A stretch of DNA of 64,000 bases from Toxorhynchites rutilus septentrionalis (taxonomy: Eukaryota; Arthropoda; Insecta; Diptera; Culicidae), in the NCBI RefSeq assembly GCF_029784135.1, contig NC_073746.1:296260089-296324088 (forward strand), read 5' to 3'. Below the pieces are notes generated by a model. It made no database searches. It was not told where the DNA came from and worked only from the letters and a program-made list of their open reading frames with translations. Below are positions 30,545-43,102 of the stretch, piece after piece. The translations under genes and the position numbers were made by a program. Position 1 is the stretch's first letter. Each line of letters opens with the position of its first letter.

Positions 30545-32130
30545 GCTCCCTCTTCAAGAGTGGACCGTCTCGGTACACTGGGCTCTGCACTCTCCTTGGT
30601 TGTGGATCTGAAGAGAGTTTTCAAACGATTCCTCAACAGATAGATTGCAAGAAATGATGAAATAATTATTGCTGGAACTCCTGTCCCGAGGGTGAGTGAG
30701 AGGTGTCTTCTGTTTAATAACACCAGATGTTCTCTGGTTTGTAGATGAATTTCGTCTAGTTTTTTCAATGTCAGAGTTGCTTCGGTGTTATTTGAGAATA
30801 TTTGGATTCCGTAGAGTGGGATGAGTAGTGGTGGATCTTCATGATAATATTCTACATTACTAAACTGCGTGCCGTTAATTGTGACTGTACAGTTGCGAAA
30901 GTAGATGATCATTGTTCCAGAAATGTATCTGGAAGGTAGCCCACAGTTTGTTTGCATTAGTGTGGCGTTTCCTCTGATTAGCAGATGGTTACTGCTTATT
31001 TTCTTCGTTTCTTGGGTGTACCTGTCTTCTGTATAATCGCAGCTGCCCGAGACTCCTCTGAGAATTTTGGATTAACAGTTGTCTTGGGAAACGTCTTCTA
31101 GTTGGTTTTTGTTACATAGGGTTTCCTCTCCAATTTCCTGGCAATCGTTTTTAATGAGGTATGTTTCTAATTCATTGAAGAGTGCTCTGTTCGTTGGCAG
31201 TTTCAGGATTTTTCCTTCCTTGGGTATCGGTTCCATGATGATATGTGTAAATGTGGATGGTTTGAGATTTGGGACTGAAATCACAAATATTATTTTCGTA
31301 TCTTTGTGTATTACTGCTAGATCAAGGTACTCGTAGGTTTGGTCGAATGTGTTGATTGTAATGTTGCTGTTTCTTAAAATTGTGGTCGCTTCATTTAGTT
31401 CCTCTGGTGTCAGTACGTTCAAATGGATAACCTTTGCTTTTGCTAGTTGAATGCTTTCAAAAATATTTTGTATTTGTTCTCGTAATAAATCTAGTGCCAT
31501 GTTCAGGTTCATGACTTCTTTCAATTTTGACAGTTGTCGGGCTCTAACATTGCCCCCTATTGGTTCTTTAAGCCCTGCTAGAAAAACTTGCAACGCATTT
31601 TCCTGATGTGTTTTTATACGGTCTTCTCGCAAGCTCGTGTCTGCTGTTGAGATGCTCGTGTTGTTAATTAAGAGCGATAAAATTTGTTGGACTGACCCAT
31701 AGAATTCTTCTAGGGTGCCCGTTTGTTGGAGTTGGAATAGCTCCCTTGTGAGTGTGACAGCATCGCGCTTGTCACTGTAATAGGCAATCAAGTTTGCCTT
31801 AATTTCGCTCCATTTAAGCGGAGTGCCATATATTTCTAGAGCTTGGTCTGCGTCTCCTGTGATCTTTGCACGAATAGATTGCAGCCAGATCTCTTCGAAA
31901 GGTGTGTCTTTCATAATATTTAAGAAAGGTAGTAGATTTTCTACTGACCTTATAAATGAATGTAATTTGACGGGATTCCCGTCGAAGGATGGCAAATTAT
32001 TTATGGCTTGAGGCGTTTGCATCGCCTTCAGCACTTTTTCTGCATTGCAGAACATTTCGTTCGTTTGAGCAATGCAGTCACTATCCTGAGTATTTACAGG
32101 AATTGTGAAACCTGCCAATTCAGGGTTCAT
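30439..32130 (-). pseudogene. E6 gag-env in-frame fusion, one nonsense codon
   Basis: The frame opens at 32130 with an errantiviral Gag (INNLPSFDGNPVKLHSFI, then YYSDKRDAVTL) and, near 31470 after about 220 residues, passes in frame into an Env ectodomain (IQNIFESIQLAKAK onwards). A TAA at 31072 interrupts it. The same frame then continues to 30439 with the Env end: Cys-containing ectodomain, hydrophobic span (GVPAIIISSFLAIYLL) and a tail that terminates inside the LTR. The furin site and fusion peptide are absent. A random internal deletion is the simplest origin; the in-frame join is notable. Confidence 0.75.
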
Positions 32131-32520
32131 TTTTCACTATTAAATCACTATCTAATCACTATCACCTTTTTTCAGGGTTAGAATTTTAATTGTAATTCGA
32201 TAATTTAATTTATTTTTGTTTTATGTTAGCTTTGTGTGTTTCTTGTGATATACAGTGGTCCGGTTACCTCGGGTAGGGCCTCGCCACTCTGAATTAGTAC
32301 TTGCTTTAATTTTTGTTTTCGGGGACGGGCTTTTATTTGTTTCAGTAAAGCGCCGATCCGATTTATGAGTTAGAAAAAAGAAAAATTTTGTTACTTACGA
32401 TTTTTAGAGCTGGAACTAGTGTTGCGTCCGGTTTCGTCAGATTAATCACCACTACACGATATTCGTTCGCGCAGGCGCAATTGCTGAAATTAAACTAACG
32501 TTTCGCGAACACTTAAAACA
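32131..32520 (-). other. E6 leader
   Basis: About 390 nt between PBS and gag start. No coding frame is supported. Confidence 0.6.
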
Positions 32521-32522
32521 CT

Positions 32523-32539
32523 ATCCTACCGACTGCGCC

Positions 32540-32540
<1 letters not shown>
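32523..32540 (-). promoter_or_regulatory. E6 primer-binding site (tRNA-Ser)
   Basis: The plus strand ATCCTACCGACTGCGCCA is one base different from the 3' end of a fly tRNA-Ser plus CCA as I remember it. Confidence 0.8.
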
Positions 32541-33461
<921 letters not shown>

Positions 33462-35034
33462 TCTCCCTCCCTAAGTGAGGAACGTCCCGTTCCGATATCA
33501 GATGATTTTGATGAGAATTTGTTATAGATCATAAAACATATTCCAAGGATGCAGGTAATTTGTATGAAGGATAATCCACCAAATAGGCTCCAGAATTTGA
33601 AGTTGGAGTTGCTTTGTTTCAGGTACACGTGGTCCAGTTTAATTCTATTGATGACGGTTTCGTTGTTAAATTTCTCTATTTCGTAAATCTTACGCATTTT
33701 CCCGTTTATTATGAGATTGTGGAATGCTGTTTGAATAACGTCCGCTTCGCTTATTAGCTCATTATTGCTGAAGTGTTGATTGTTGAAAATTATAGTACAA
33801 TTTGCAAATGAAATAAGAAAATTTCCAAGCAGGGTTCTATTGTCTGGTCCACATGTGAACCAGACATGATTGAATGAAGAACATGATTTTTCGCGTTGGT
33901 GATCAAAATGGAATTCTCTGTGATTAGGCTTTGTGTAGTGCTATTTTCCTCAACTGAAACGCACTCTGCTTGCTTCCCGTTGATTAGTGAGTTCAAACAT
34001 TTATCGTATAAATTGCTGAGAAAAGATGATTTCTGGACAAAGTCCTCAGGTTTCGATGTTGTGTAGAGATTGTTGCCTCTTCTAATCACGTGTGCTGGAT
34101 ATTGATACAGAATACTATTGTTGTTAACCAATGGATAAAGTCTCAAAATGTTCGACGTAGTGTTTTCCAATTGCGGTACGTTAAGCATGTATAAAAGGAT
34201 GTCATCTTTCAATACCAATTTCGGAATGACAAATTGGAGAGCCTCGTCTGGGTAGTCAACTGCGACGCCTTGGTTCTGTAATAATGTTTTGATGGTATTC
34301 AATTCACGTAAAGACAGGATTTTGTTGCTGACAAGCGAGCTTTTAGATAGCGTTACTGCATCTTGTATATTATTGAGAAGGTGATTTATGTTGTCGATGT
34401 TCAATATAGTTGTTATAGTTTCGACCTCGTTCGAAATTATTTTGTTGGTGAGTGAATTTTCCACGATTTTGTTGATGGTATCGGTTAAGTGTAAAATTCT
34501 CTGGTTTATCTGTATGTTGACTTTAAGCTGTTCGTTATTTTGGTCAATCAGTTCGTTCATTGTGAGATTGACTATCCTCAGGTCTTCTGCGACGGGGGTT
34601 CCTGCGATGAATTTGATGGCCGTTCCGATGAAGTCCCATCGTCTACTCCTATGCTTTTTAGGTTTCAGTCCGTAAAAGGTAGTGTACAATTGTTGAATGT
34701 TTGATTTTACAATATGAGTAAGTGGATTGGTAATTTCTAGTCTTTTATAAGTAATGCTGGTTAATGTTTCTATCATGTTCTCGATTATCGTCATATTTAT
34801 GGGGTGTATAACTTTGATAGTTCCCATTTGTATTTTACATTCTTTTTCCTTGATCAATAACAAGGGGTTATCATGTAGATTTTCGATTGCTAAGTGGTGT
34901 GCGGTGGTTACTGCGAGAAACATCAGTATGTACAACATTTTCTGGGATTAACAGATAATTTTTCAAAATTAACATTACATTTCTAAGTGTTATTATTGAT
35001 GAGAAATTCTCAGTAAGACGATAGTTGGCATAAT

Positions 35035-38000
35035 TTAGCTAGATTTTCTTTTCCTTTTTATGTTGGATTTGTGAATTTTGATGTTCCTTCTGTCAACTAT
35101 TGTTTTCCTATTATTATACCGGACAACTTGCTTTTTGAACCTTTTCTTTCTTTTGGTCGGTATTGCCGCAACTCGATTATAGATTTGATCTGCTTCAAGA
35201 TTTGGTTCTGTTGTACTCTTGGTGTTGTGCGAATCTATGACCCTTTTCTGATAAGTTTCTAATTTTTGGACTACTTCGTCGAAGATCTGGTTTCTGTTTT
35301 CCAGTATTGTTTCGAGGTTCAAGGGTCTTTCTTCTCCCTCTTTTATTCCGAAAAATACTTCTATCGGTTTTAATTTTGTTGACGTATGGATGGTCGTATT
35401 ATACAGAGCGGTAGCTATTCTGTATATTTCTTTTTATTTATCTTTTATACATTTAAAAATTTCGCTTAGAGTCGAATGAAACCGTTCAACGATTCCATTC
35501 GTCTCACTGTGATCGGACGGGGTGTGATAAATTTCCACATCAAGTCTTTGTAATAGACCGCGGACTTCAATTGATTTGAAGGCGACTTCGTTGTCGCAAA
35601 CGATCATCTTTGGGGTTCCGAAAGTGGTTATGAGTTTCGTGATACCTCTCTTTACGTCAGGGATGGAACGGGATTTTATCGGAATGAGAATAGCATAACG
35701 AGATAATTTGTCGACCGCGGAAATGAAAAGGTTCGGAGAGGATATGAAAATGTCTATGTGTAGGATATCCAGTGGTTTTCCGGGAATAGGGGTGTATGCA
35801 TACTTTATTTTATACGGTGCCCTTTCATACTTACTCTCCAAGCACGTTTCACAGAGGTTAATGAACCTCTGTACCTTCTGCTTGATCCTTGGAAAGTAGA
35901 ACTCCTTTCGAATGACCTCATTGTTCTCGTTCGCTCCTCTGTGTGCGCGTTCGTGGACCCTCTCTACAATTGCGTCTTGATCTTCTTCTGAAGTGACGTC
36001 CTGCAACATAGACTGCGTTAGGATTATTTTGAACAATTTAGCGCGGGAAAAATGGTTCCTGTAGGTTATTTGCAAGGTGTTAATCCATTCTTCCGGGCAA
36101 AGAATGCAATTTACCCGAGAAGGATGCATGTAGTCGCGTAAAATTCTCATCGCTATTGGTACACCAAAAGTGGCACGTGTTAGTGTGCGTCTTTTCGTAC
36201 CTGGAAAAATTGTCTCGTAGACTTCATCATTGTGGTCACCCCTTTTAATAACGATTTGGTTTTTGAAGGAGTTTATTGGCGTTTCCGTCATCTTTATCAA
36301 ACCTCCATTATCAGAGTCCGCAGAATGCACAGTTTCAGCATCCGATGAGGATTCTGTTTCGTTGATGTTTACTTCCTGACTAATTCGGGACAACCCGTCG
36401 GCTACAACATTTTGTTTGCCGGGACGGTATTGAATCTCGTAATCGTATTCTTCCAAACGAAGTTTCATTCTTATGAGCCTGTCATTTGGAGTTTTAAGGT
36501 TTAAGGCGTATGTCAATGGTTTGTGATCCGTGAACAATGTAAACTTCCGACCGTACAAATATGGCCTAAAATACTTACACGCCCAGTCGATTGCAAGGAG
36601 TTCCTTCTCAATAGCTGAGTAATTCTCCTCGGTTTTCGTCAAGGTACGTGAAGCAAACGCAATGGGTTTGTCTTGTCCAATAGGGCCCTGGGACAAAACC
36701 GCTCCTAATGCGTGACTCGATGCGTCCGTAGTGAGGACGAAGCGCTTCGAGAAGTCCGGGTATTGTAGCACATGGCTACTAGTTAAAATGTTTCTGCAGC
36801 GGTTGAAGGCGGAAACGAACTCGTGGGTTTGTTCGATTTTTTCGCCTTTTCGTAGCTGCTGTGTCATAGGTTTCGCAATTTTTGCAAAATCCTTGACAAA
36901 CTTGCGATAATATCCGATCACTCCAAGGAATCCTTTTAACTCCTTTTCGTTTTTCGGTATCGGCCAATCTTGAATTGCCTGGATTTTTTCGGGCTTGGGT
37001 TTAACTCCTTCGGGAGTAACCACGTGTCCCAAAAACGCGACCTCCTTCTGGAGAAATTCGCATTTGTCAATTTGAATTTTCATGTTAAACTCTCTTAGAG
37101 TTTCCAAAATCAGTTTGATATTGATCAAGTGTTCCTGCAAACTAGTCGAAAAAATGATTATGTCATCCATGTAGACTAGGCAGCGTACACCGATGTGTTT
37201 TCGGAGAATATTGTCCATAACCCGCTGGAAGGTCGCGGGCGCGTTTTTCAATCCGAAAGGCATTCGGATAAATTCATAATGACCACCATCGACACTGAAA
37301 GCTGTTTTTTGAACGTCTTTCTTATTTCAATCTGGTGGAATCCCGAGGCTAAGTCAAGGGTTGAAAAATACTGGCATTTTCCAAGTTTGTCCAGTATATC
37401 TGTTATATTTGGGATCGGATACCGATCGTCTACCGTTTTGTTATTGAGCTTACGGTAATCGATTACCAATCTCCACTTTCGTTGACCGGAAGCATCAAGC
37501 TTCTTTGGTACAACCCATATCGGTGAACTGTACGGACTATCCGAAGGTCGGATGATCCCTTGGTTCAACATTTTAGTTACCTGTTACTGAACTTCCTCTC
37601 TGTGACAGAAAGGGTAGCGGTAGGTTTTCGAATAAACCGGAATCTCGTCTTTGGTATTTATACGATGTTGAATGGCATTAGTGAATGTCAATTTTTCGTC
37701 ATCGCAAAAAACACATCTTAAAATTGTTTGAGGATTTTAGAAAGTTTTGATTTTTCCTCATTATTTAAATTTTCGAGTTTCGCCTTGACAGTGGGAAGTT
37801 TTCCATTTTCTGAATTCGTTAATCTAGGGGAAATCGTTTCAAAATTATTGATCTCTACACTGATGGTATCGCATAAATCAATTTCCCTTGCGCAATTATT
37901 GAAATTATGAATTGAAACCTCCGCCTTATGGTTTCTGCTATTGTATATTCCTGCTATTATGCTGACCTTTGAGATTAATTCAATCTCTTCTTCTAGAAAA

Positions 38001-38443
38001 AAGTCTCCGTTTGGGATGGAAGTTGCTATGCTATTTGTTTCGTTAGCATTAATCTGTATGGAATCTGGGTATTTCTTTTTCATGGGTACTATTATATTAC
38101 CAATTTTCAAGATGTCGTTGACAGTGTCTATTACAGAGTTCATGGATCGCAGGGTTTCGTAACCTATTAGTCCGTGGAAGTAAGTGTGGAAGTCGAACAG
38201 GTAAAATTTTTCAAATGGAAGTGAATTATCGTGAGATTTTAAAGGGTTAAATAAGGTGTATTTATTTATTTGATGTTTGCCGCTTATATTTTGAATTATT
38301 TGTTTAGGACCTAATTTTATAATTTTGTCGGGTACCAGTTGCGGTGAGACATAATTTTTATTTGCTCCGGTGTCTATTAAAAAGCGAAGCGTTCCAAATT
38401 TTGTTTTTGTCATCTCTATGTATGGTAGACAATTGTTAATCAA
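35035..38443 (-). pseudogene. pol: E7 pol with at least three breaks
   Basis: Protease with FLIDTGANKNYVSP (37718-38443), RT with YMDDIIIFS, RNase H with TTDASSHALGAV, integrase with CETC, HIDIF, CDNE and ETNGIVERFHSTL, then a basic C-terminal tail (35035-35322). Breaks I can place: a TAA at 37584-37586 between protease and RT, a one-base deletion near 37322 in the RT, and a TAA at 35434-35436 in the integrase. All other motifs are present, so it decayed recently. Pol follows gag in another frame with a 4-nt overlap. Confidence 0.85.
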
Positions 38444-39717
38444 TCGTTTTGGTGACGACTCTCGACTACTTGAAAATTTAAATTTTCACCTTCCATTTCG
38501 CATCCTGGATTTTCTTCATGTGCATTTATTTCTCGATACTCGTCATTAGGCATGTCTTCATATTGTGCATTATATTGGGGATCGTACTGGGCATCCTCAT
38601 GATAATTGAGAGAATTATCTACATTGTGGCTATTTTGTTTAGTTTGATGGGACGTGGCTTCTTGTTTAATTTGAGGCCTAAAAGGTGGTTGGGGAGTAAA
38701 ACGATTTCCGTTTGGGTGTATAAAACGGTTACCGTTTTGTAGGACGAATCGGTTACTCTGATATGGTGTGTTTTGGGAAGGGTGGTATTGGAAATTCTGG
38801 AATGGTTGCCTTTGAATTGGGGAAAAATGTCCCCGAGGTTGTGGATTTTGCGTTTGCATAGGGTTGGAATAGGGGAATGATGGTTTGCGATATGGCTGTG
38901 TGAATGGTTCCGGTTGTGAAGCAGCTAATTTGGGGAATTTCTCTTTCCTTCGTTGGATAGCGTTATGTTGATCTAACGCCCCTTGGAAGGCCATCACTAA
39001 TGAGGTTGGACGAGCTGTCCTTGTTAGCGTGGAAAATGGTTCATTGAGTCCATCCACAAATGAATTGAGGATCATATCCTTATAATTTTTTGTCAATACC
39101 TTGACACAGGTTTTCAGTTCGCTGTCTAAAAGAAGTTTTGCAGTGATATCAGAGAGTAATTCTCTGCACTCGTTATAATATTCTGTAAGGGTTTTGTTAT
39201 TTTGCCTTAAATAAGAAATCTGTGTCACAAGAGTACACAAATCTCTTTTATCGCCAAAGTACTCTATCAATACTTGTTTAATTTCATCCCATGTATCGGG
39301 ATTATTGCGCGAAGCTAATGCGTCGCTTGCTTCTTGTGTAATATTGTCCCGTATGATTCCGGTCCATAGTTTCATTATTTGATTAATATCTGTTCCCGCA
39401 GGTAAAGTTTTCTTTGCGAACTCAAGTTTTCCCTCCACGGAATTTATCCATGTGGAGAGGCTTTTCTTATCTTTACTGTTACCTCTATAGGTGGCGATCA
39501 TTTTGATCGCATCCGGTATGCGGAATGCGTCGTAATTATTTGTTGCTGCTGTCGCGCTAGGCGGGGGCAACGTGTTAACATTGTTTCCTCCCGAGGATCG
39601 GGTTTCCTCGAGGGCCGCGATTTTCAGCCGCTGCTGCTCTAATTGAGCGCTTAGCTGTTCGATGAGGGTTTCTAATTCTGCTGTCATTTTCCTAGTTTTC
39701 ATGCGGGACTTGATCAA
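38440..39717 (-). CDS. gag: E7 Gag (425 aa)
   Basis: Intact frame. The N-terminus is coiled-coil-like (LETLIEQLSAQLEQQRLKI). The capsid region has IPDAIKMIATYRGN and WDEIKQVLIEYFGDKRDL, similar to E8 and E6 Gag. The C-terminal tail is rich in Pro, Gln, Asn and Phe without a CCHC knuckle, then acidic. The first Met at 39717 is followed by others, so the exact start is uncertain. Confidence 0.88.
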   Translation of the reverse strand: MIKSRMKTRKMTAELETLIEQLSAQLEQQRLKIAALEETRSSGGNNVNTLPPPSATAATNNYDAFRIPDAIKMIATYRGNSKDKKSLSTWINSVEGKLEFAKKTLPAGTDINQIMKLWTGIIRDNITQEASDALASRNNPDTWDEIKQVLIEYFGDKRDLCTLVTQISYLRQNNKTLTEYYNECRELLSDITAKLLLDSELKTCVKVLTKNYKDMILNSFVDGLNEPFSTLTRTARPTSLVMAFQGALDQHNAIQRRKEKFPKLAASQPEPFTQPYRKPSFPYSNPMQTQNPQPRGHFSPIQRQPFQNFQYHPSQNTPYQSNRFVLQNGNRFIHPNGNRFTPQPPFRPQIKQEATSHQTKQNSHNVDNSLNYHEDAQYDPQYNAQYEDMPNDEYREINAHEENPGCEMEGENLNFQVVESRHQND

Positions 39718-40060
39718 AAAATAATCACTTGTTCACTATGCTTTAATGTTATTTTCACTTTGTTATATAGTTAATATTATTTGGGAAGGGTGTTAGATTG
39801 TTAGTTGGCGTACCGATGCCAGGTAGCTAGAAAGTAGAAAGGGGTAAATTAAATTAATAAAAGGGTTTACTCACCTGAGTGAATGGTGGAAGCGCCGGAT
39901 CGTTGCAAGGCGGCCGCCGAGTTGCACTCAATTATTTTGGTAAGCCGCCAAAATCGGGTACCGGATGAATCACTAAGAGTATTCTTCACAAATCCTTGAT
40001 ATGCCATCAAGGATGGTTTCTTCCCGGAGTCACTCGCGACACTTTACAACCTGGACACTG
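39718..40060 (-). other. E7 leader
   Basis: About 340 nt between PBS and gag. Nothing coding. Confidence 0.6.
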
Positions 40061-40078
40061 ATCCTACCGACTGCGCCA
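40061..40078 (-). promoter_or_regulatory. E7 primer-binding site (tRNA-Ser)
   Basis: The plus strand ATCCTACCGACTGCGCCA is identical to the E6 site. Confidence 0.8.
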
Positions 40079-40117
40079 GTTACATATCAGTGGATAATGG
40101 ATAAGTTTTAAAAAAAA

Positions 40118-41098
40118 GTCACAGGAGGGTTGTGTCCATGACACGACCGCATAGTTGACGTAGGATTCCGTTAGGCTATCTGCTGCAGGCTGATTTTGGA
40201 ATTAAGAATGGAAGAATTACATTGTTAAACTCTTCAATAATGGTTTGGGTCCGTTTTGTCTGGTTGTTAGGTATTGTTTGTTCTCTTCACCAGTGTCCAT
40301 AACCGAGTGATAATGATAGAAGGATGGTGATTAGTCATTAGATGGTGCGTATCACGTACCAAAGCCGCCCTCTGTGATCCTGGACGAGATGGCTCCTGTG
40401 TTATGTATGGATGAAATAAAGAAAAAAAGCTCATCAAAGCAATTTAAGATAATTATCATTATCGAACACAATTTTTCTCATCCGAAAAAAAGTGTTACTA
40501 TAGTATAGAGAAAATATATTTGAAATGGAAAAGTAATTTCATTCATAATTTTTTATTTTCTGATTCAACCCATTTCCTTTTCGTTTTAAACCTAACGGAA
40601 CACGATGCTGCATGCCTCATTGCGAATTTCAATTATGCTAACAACACCCAATACGATATGTAGAGCGTGAAATCACTTTCTCGAATATTCCTTCATTTTT
40701 CCAATTTTGCTTGTCGCATGAACTTTCCTTGGGAGAAAAAAAATCGTTTCATATTTCAAGTCATTTTAACACAATAGCTACCATACACAAATTTACACTT
40801 ACAGTAGTGCTAAAAGTTTCACGAAGTAACCAACATAAAAGTTCCAAATTTAAATTTTATTTATATTCTATCAAGCATAAGTTCTATTTAGTTCATTGAA
40901 ACATCATTCTTCAATCAACCTATCGAAAGATTTTTATTGGAATGGAAAAACACTCGTTCATCGCTCCCAACTTATTCGTCAGCACGTATGCAATCAGCAA
41001 TGCCCACGCTAGTTACAATGAACACTATCCATTTGTGCGCGTCGTTAGTTAAAATATCGAGGGTATTTACATGCTGATTTCCCCCAGACACCTAGGAC
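40118..41098. other. Unassigned stretch between E7 and E8
   Basis: About 1 kb. The left third has a short hairpin (GTGTC-CAT-GACAC near 40136) and mixed base composition; the rest is AT-rich. No ORF or RNA gene is supported. It may be original host sequence or an old element. Confidence 0.4.
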
Positions 41099-41120
41099 TA
41101 TATATATTTATATATATATA
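41099..41120. repeat. TA-rich target at the left end of E8
   Basis: TATATATATTTATATATATATA directly precedes the E8 LTR, again the errantivirus target type. Confidence 0.7.
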
Positions 41121-41502
41121 AATTATGCCGTGACTTAACTCGCGGTTTAAAAAAAAACTTTTATTTAATTTCTAATTACCCTTTTTATTCGTTTATAACA
41201 CTTTACATTCGGTTCATAAACCTTTATGCCCGTATTCAACTCGGCTACGCTCAAGACTAAATTCTATAATCGTATTACAAGGCTTAAATAGACTACATCT
41301 GCTGATCTCATTATTTCCGTCGGTGGTTCGAACCTGATCGAACCTTTGTTCGCGTCGTTCGATTGATTTCCGCGGCGTCGGCAAATGTTGGTTTACACGC
41401 GCGGTGTAACTTTGACGCCTCTGTCTGTTGCTATGGGTCTCGGCTGGGCTTTTGCTGACGTCTTGACTTCTGGGACGCCTTGGTCGGTCGGTTGTGGTGT
41501 AA
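41120..41502 (-). repeat. E8 3' LTR (about 383 bp)
   Basis: Starts AATTATGCCG after TA repeats and ends GGTGTAA next to a sense-strand PPT AAGGGGGGAGGCG. There is no second copy to confirm the limits. Confidence 0.6.
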
Positions 41503-43070
41503 CGCCTCCCCCCTTAGATTCTCGTCCGTCCTCGGACGATCTTTCGAAAAGGACGAGACTCGGTAATGGTCCAAATTCTCCTTTTCCAATGGTTTGTTTA
41601 AGTTCCGTGGTGGTTCCAACATGGCTTCGAATTTCCAGAGTTGCTCTTTCCTTCGCTTTGAATCTTCTGTCGATGATATAAATGGTAAAAGAACAGATAA
41701 TGATTAGCATGAGGAGGACTCCTCCTCCGATGGTTGTTGTCCTTTTTGAACGATGCAGGTCTAACTTTATGTCCTGCAGACTGTTAAGGTTTTCCAATTT
41801 GAGGTGGTTGATTTCATTATTCTCCTCTGTATAGTTTAATTGTATCAACTTATTTCCGTATATTGGGAGAAGGTATTCTTCACTATTTCCAAAAGTTACT
41901 TGGTTATTGAAGGTGATGTTCATCACTTTGATTGTACAGTTGTTTGTTTCGATGATTGTCGGGGTGTTGATCAGTCTGGAATTGTTGCATGAATCAGAGA
42001 TCAATACATTTTTGTTTGTGTCAACAAGTATGACTCCTTTCTTAATTTCTTCGACACGGATGGGTTGTCTGACGGGTTTTATGATACATTTTGGTGTTTG
42101 GTGATTCAGAAGGTTATAGATGCAATCATCTTCGAGAAGGGTTGTAGCTTCGCAAATGTCGCAAAGTTCGCTTTGTCTGTAAATGATGTCTCCATGCTTT
42201 GCCACCAGTTTTACGTCTGTGCTGATTCGTGTACTGTTTATGTTGAGCGTCTGAATGTTGATCAGGTCGAACTCGTTGTCCCCGAGGATGGGTATTTTCA
42301 CCAGTATTATAATTTCACCTTGGCTTACAATAACGCTTCCTGAGCTGTACTGGAATATTTGATCTAAATAGTCTAGCTTTAGCTTTTGAGCATTGAGTCT
42401 GTTGAAAATGTACTTCTTCTCTTCAAATGAAAATAAATTTCTGTTTAAAATGTTGAGTTTAGCAAACTCGATTTGTTCTTCAATATTTCCGAGAATCTGA
42501 ATTATAGAGTCAAGGTTTACAATCATGTTGATATATTCCAAATCTGCTCTGGTTACCAAAGAATTGTTCCTCTGTTCCACAATCTGTTTATTGATCTTTT
42601 TGAGTACGTCTGTTATGTTATTAATTTTGTTTTGTATTTTTTCGTTAATGATTATTTGTCTTGATATAGATTTCGATAGTAAATTTTCCTGTTTCTCTAA
42701 AGTTCCCAAACTATGGTTTATAATTTCTAAATCGTCATTATCAGGGTTTCCTGCTATTAATTTTATTGCTGTTCCTAATGCGTTTACTAATGCTCTTTTA
42801 CTTCTGTGGGAATACAAGCTCATCAATTTACCTTTTGAGTTTTGTATTTTGAAATCTAAAGTACTTCTTAAGTGGTCTATAACTTTAATATTTCCTGCGA
42901 TTTTTTCAATGTAATTGATATTATGTTCGATAGAGTGGATATTAATCTTTTGGATAATTCTCTCGAATCCTATCCTAATCCTGACTTGTTTTAATTTTAT
43001 GGCAATTATACCATTGTTGTGAGATAGATCTTTAAGTTTTGTGCAATTTATTATGACGATGCATGAAAAT
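41393..43070 (-). CDS. env: E8 Env, gypsy-type fusion glycoprotein
   Basis: The frame is open from 43070 to 41393, longer than the first Met (42826) suggests. A splice acceptor-like TTGCAG lies at 43071-43076 on the sense strand, 33 nt after the pol stop, and no ATG follows early, so the start codon probably comes from an upstream exon. Features: hydrophobic start SCIVIINC, furin site SHRSKR, then ALVNALGTAIKLIAG fusion-peptide region, heptad-like helices, Cys-rich ectodomain, hydrophobic span (LLMLIIICSFTIYII) and a cytoplasmic tail ending within the LTR. The family is baculovirus F-like. Confidence 0.82.
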
Positions 43071-43102
43071 CTGCAACGAGAGTTAAATAATTGATTTATC
43101 GG

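Noticed and set aside
30439..32130. E6 as a reverse-transcribed spliced env mRNA
   Set aside because: The joint enters env in mid-ectodomain, not at the splice acceptor seen before env in E7 and E8; internal deletion fits better.
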